From positions 3,831 through 67,830 of the forward strand of contig JBMONI010000019.1 of the NCBI GenBank assembly GCA_049324575.1: a DNA stretch of 64,000 nucleotides, written 5' to 3'. This document shows positions 61,314 to 64,000 of this stretch, piece after piece (position 1 is the first letter of the stretch; each line of letters starts with the position of its first letter). The DNA is from JBMONI01 sp049324575. GTDB lineage: Bacteria; Omnitrophota; Omnitrophia; Omnitrophales; Aquincolibacteriaceae. Below the pieces are notes generated by a model. The model saw only the letters and a program-made list of their open reading frames with translations. It searched no databases and was not told where the DNA came from. The translations under genes and the position numbers were made by a program.

Positions 61314-61358
61314 CGCAAACCGCGCGCCGGCAAAAGACCCCGGAATAGAAGCCCGTCC

Positions 61359-62744
61359 TTAGAGCATTTTTGAAACATCGAGGATTTCAGCGATCTTTCT
61401 CTCCGGCAGGATCTTCTTGCGCCGGAGGACTTCCCGGATCGTCTCGCCCTTGGCATAGGCCTCCTTCGCGATCCGCGCCGCGGCGTCATAACCGATTACT
61501 TTTGCAAGCGGCGTCGCAAGCATCAAGCTTTGCTCCACCAGAGACTGGCACCGGACGCGATCGGCCCGGATGCCGAGAATGCATCGAGCGGTGAGGATCT
61601 TCGCCGCCGCGGCAAGCAGGCGGATCGATTCGAGCAGGTGATGGGCGATCAAAGGCATCATCGTATTGAGTTCGAAATTCCCCGACTGGGCCGCATAAGT
61701 CACCACCGTATCGCTGCCGATCACCTCGGCCGCGGCCTGGAGCACGGCTTCGCAGATCACCGGATTGACCTTGCCGGGCATGATCGAAGACCCCGGCTGG
61801 ACCTCCGGCAGGCGGATTTCGGCGAGTCCGCCGCGCGGACCGGAACCGAGCCAGCGGATATCGTTGGCAATCTTCGTAAGCGTCACCGCGAACGCCTTGA
61901 GCTGACCGCTCACCTCGACGCAAGTATCTTTCGAAGCCTGCGCTTCAAAATGATTTTTCGCTTCGGCGAAACTTTCTCCGGTCGCGTGGTTGATATCCCG
62001 GATCGCTTCGCGCGCAAACCGCGGGCAGGCATTGATCCCGGTCCCGACTGCCGTTCCGCCGAGCGGAAGCTCTCGTAAACGCCCAAAAACGCTTTCGATC
62101 CGCGCAGCCGCCTTGCGGACCTGTTCGCTGTAGCCTGAAAATTCCTGACCCAGTGTCATGGGCGTCGCATCCTGGAGATGGGTCCGCCCGATCTTGGTAA
62201 TGTTCCGGAACGAAACGGCTTTGGCGCGGAGGTCATATTGTAATTTCCGCAGTTCCGGCAAAAGCGCATCGCGGAGCTCGAGCAGGACCGAAATATGGAT
62301 CGCCGACGGGATGACATCATTGCTCGACTGGCAGCAGTTCACGTGATCGTTCGGATGGATGCGGACCCGCCGGCCTTTTCCGGCATAGCGGTTGGCAAGA
62401 TTCGCGATCACTTCATTCGCGTTCATGTTCGTGGAGGTGCCCGATCCCGTCTGAAAGATATCGACGACGAATTGCCCGTCCCAGCGCCCGTCCCGGACCT
62501 CGGCCGCCGCCCGGGCCACGGGTTTTGCGATCGCGGAAGGAAGACAGCCCAAACGCAGCCCCGCTTTGGCCGCGGACATTTTGATCTGCCCGAGCGCGCG
62601 GATGAACGGCCGGGGAAAACGCCGTCCGCTCACGGGGAAATTTTCGACCGCGCGCTGGGTCGAAGCCCCGTAAAGGGCGCCCGCAGGCACGCGCACGGAA
62701 CCCATGGAATCCTGAGCAGTCCTAGAAACTCTTTTTCTGGCCAC
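61359..62744 (-). CDS. fumC: Fumarate hydratase, class II
   Basis: TCA-cycle enzyme interconverting fumarate and malate; iron-independent tetramer. The 461-residue protein has the superfamily signature GSSIMPGKVNP, SSNDVIPSAIH, GRTHLQDATPMTLGQE and TGSGTSTNMNANEV. Start is GTG at 62744 with AAGGAG 6 nt upstream. Argininosuccinate lyase and aspartase are excluded by the GxTHLQDATP wording. Divergent from glpD. Confidence 0.95.
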   Translation of the reverse strand: MARKRVSRTAQDSMGSVRVPAGALYGASTQRAVENFPVSGRRFPRPFIRALGQIKMSAAKAGLRLGCLPSAIAKPVARAAAEVRDGRWDGQFVVDIFQTGSGTSTNMNANEVIANLANRYAGKGRRVRIHPNDHVNCCQSSNDVIPSAIHISVLLELRDALLPELRKLQYDLRAKAVSFRNITKIGRTHLQDATPMTLGQEFSGYSEQVRKAAARIESVFGRLRELPLGGTAVGTGINACPRFAREAIRDINHATGESFAEAKNHFEAQASKDTCVEVSGQLKAFAVTLTKIANDIRWLGSGPRGGLAEIRLPEVQPGSSIMPGKVNPVICEAVLQAAAEVIGSDTVVTYAAQSGNFELNTMMPLIAHHLLESIRLLAAAAKILTARCILGIRADRVRCQSLVEQSLMLATPLAKVIGYDAAARIAKEAYAKGETIREVLRRKKILPERKIAEILDVSKML

Positions 62745-62971
62745 TTTTTTCTCCTTCGAAAGCCGCCTGGACGGCCTCCTGCTCCAACGGAACTACCGGA
62801 GCCCGATTCTAACCGAACCGCCGGTTTTCGAAAAGAGCGTATTTTAAACGCCGCCGTCTTTTCCGGGTCCCGGCGTCATTTCATTTTTTTCTGTTTCAGG
62901 CCGAGAAATATAGTAAATTCTAGAAAAACCGGCTTCGGAAAATCAGCCTCGCGGAAAGGAAAGTTCCCGAC

Positions 62972-64000
62972 TTGGCACAGGCAGAGGACATCTATGATAT
63001 TGCGGTGATCGGCGGAGGGATCGCCGGCGCCGGGATCGCCCGTGACGCCTCCCTTCGCGGATTCCGCGTGCTCCTTCTTGAAAAGAACCAGTTCGGCTCC
63101 GGGACCAGCAGCAAAAGCTCGAAACTCATCCACGGCGGCCTGCGTTACCTGGAGCTCGCCTGGAACGCTTTTTGGGAAGGCAAGCCCGGAGAAGTCTGGA
63201 AGAATTTCCGCTTCGTGATCACCTCGCTCCGGGAAAGCGCGATCCTCGAACGGACCTACCCGGAACTCGTCCGGCCGATCGCGCTCACCATCCCGATCTA
63301 CCGGGAACAAAAAAAGAACCCGCTTCTGCTTTATGCCGGCGCTCTTTTTTACGGCTTCCTTGCAATCCTGACGGGAAATCCCAGGCTTCCGCGGATCTAT
63401 CCCACCGCAGGCTCGATCCTTCGAAAAATCCCGCTCCTAAATCCCCAAGGGCTTTCCGGCGGCGTCGAGATCTGGGACCATTGGACCGATGACCACGGAC
63501 TCACGAACCGGATCATCGAATCCGCCGTCCGGCATGGCGCTCACGCGCTGGAGTTCTCGCCCGTCACGGCATTCCACTGGGACCCGCTCAAAAAAACCTA
63601 CCAGGTCGATGTCATGACGGAAAAAGGCGTGCAGGTCTTTTATGCGAAAAAACTGGTGAACGCGGCGGGCCCGTGGGTCGATCACGTACGCGACCTCGGC
63701 CGGGAAAGAACCGTGGATTTTGTCGTGCCGGTCGCCGGGTGTCATATCGAACTCCCCCGGTTCCTCGACACCTCCGTGATCCTGCAAGCGCCGGACGAAC
63801 GGCTGTTCTTCGTGATCAATCAGGAAGACCGGGCACGTGTCGGCACCACGGAAAAACTTCAGTACGATCTCGACGCCGTCATCCCCACGGAGGAAGAGAT
63901 CGAGTATCTGCTGGCCGCCCTGGAACGCTACTTCCCATCCAAGAAATTCGATCCGTCGATGATCTTATCCGCGGATGCCGGCATCCGCCCGCTCGCCCCG
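62972..64000 (+). CDS. glpD: Glycerol-3-phosphate dehydrogenase, C-terminal part outside window
   Basis: FAD enzyme that oxidises glycerol-3-phosphate to DHAP at the membrane. The first 343 codons are in the window. FAD-binding VIGGGIAGAGIARDASLRGF starts near residue 12, followed by GSGTSSKSSKLIHGGLRYLE, the family signature, then WTDDHGLTNRIIESAVRHGA and NAAGPWVDHV. The start is TTG at 62972 with AAAGGA 11 nt upstream; no ATG is available. The rest of the gene lies past the window edge. Divergent from fumC across 227 nt, where the promoters should lie. Confidence 0.93.
   Translation, partial: MAQAEDIYDIAVIGGGIAGAGIARDASLRGFRVLLLEKNQFGSGTSSKSSKLIHGGLRYLELAWNAFWEGKPGEVWKNFRFVITSLRESAILERTYPELVRPIALTIPIYREQKKNPLLLYAGALFYGFLAILTGNPRLPRIYPTAGSILRKIPLLNPQGLSGGVEIWDHWTDDHGLTNRIIESAVRHGAHALEFSPVTAFHWDPLKKTYQVDVMTEKGVQVFYAKKLVNAAGPWVDHVRDLGRERTVDFVVPVAGCHIELPRFLDTSVILQAPDERLFFVINQEDRARVGTTEKLQYDLDAVIPTEEEIEYLLAALERYFPSKKFDPSMILSADAGIRPLAP

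Overview
The window reads as a chromosomal segment of a Gram-negative, GC-rich, probably uncultured bacterium. An outer-membrane porin, an HldD-type sugar epimerase and rmlA/rmlB argue for an LPS or surface-glycan envelope. Heterodimeric glycyl-tRNA synthetase, a dedicated glutaminyl-tRNA synthetase, DXP-pathway isoprenoid synthesis and many stand-alone receiver proteins fit a member of the PVC/Omnitrophota neighbourhood, but no rRNA is present and that placement is an inference. No insertion sequence, prophage, CRISPR array or rRNA was seen; one tRNA-Arg(CCU) is present. Most genes lie on the minus strand in long, tightly packed operons with 4-nt stop/start overlaps, several of them using TTG or GTG starts.

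Layout. (1) 1-8256: 5-FCL, xseA, xseB, ispA, dxs, NAD kinase, a receiver protein, gltX and glnS (cut by the window edge), all minus strand. (2) 8257-8788: a noncoding stretch with tRNA-Arg, a 28-bp perfect palindrome and several inverted or direct repeats. (3) 8789-16816: glyQ-glyS-ppdK-sigma factor-apt, plus a single-domain response regulator. (4) 16932-26911: a 1971-residue coiled-coil protein, a membrane sensor kinase with a dead receiver, rmlB and rmlA. (5) 27018-31918: hisI, rpmG, a Trm112-like protein, pyrC, a two-receiver regulator, Fe superoxide dismutase and an SDR. (6) 32155-34680, plus strand: a PHP-phosphoesterase/glycosyltransferase fusion. (7) 34672-45553, minus strand: ROK kinase-ppx-ppk1, a porin, a DHH phosphoesterase, glycogen phosphorylase and an alpha/beta hydrolase; this is a polyphosphate and glycogen region. 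(8) 45758-49597: a membrane kinase-like protein, two unknowns, a LacI-type sensor without a DNA-binding domain, and a GT2 glycosyltransferase. (9) 49693-57121: a multi-pass membrane protein, a small repeat protein, a Upf1-like helicase, an MBL hydrolase, a pseudouridine synthase, trmB and a TrmA-type methyltransferase. (10) 57179-64000: folB-folK, a small secreted protein, an HldD-like epimerase, an AI-2E family permease, a metallophosphoesterase, fumC and the start of glpD.

Together the genes cover translation and RNA modification, isoprenoid and folate supply, C3/C4 central carbon (ppdK, fumC, glpD), storage polymers (polyphosphate, glycogen) and envelope glycan assembly. The least ordinary parts are the giant coiled-coil protein with three long internal repeats next to a sensor kinase, the PHP-GT4 fusion, the ROK-ppx-ppk1 operon, the HTH-less LacI protein and the cluster of palindromes in front of the porin.
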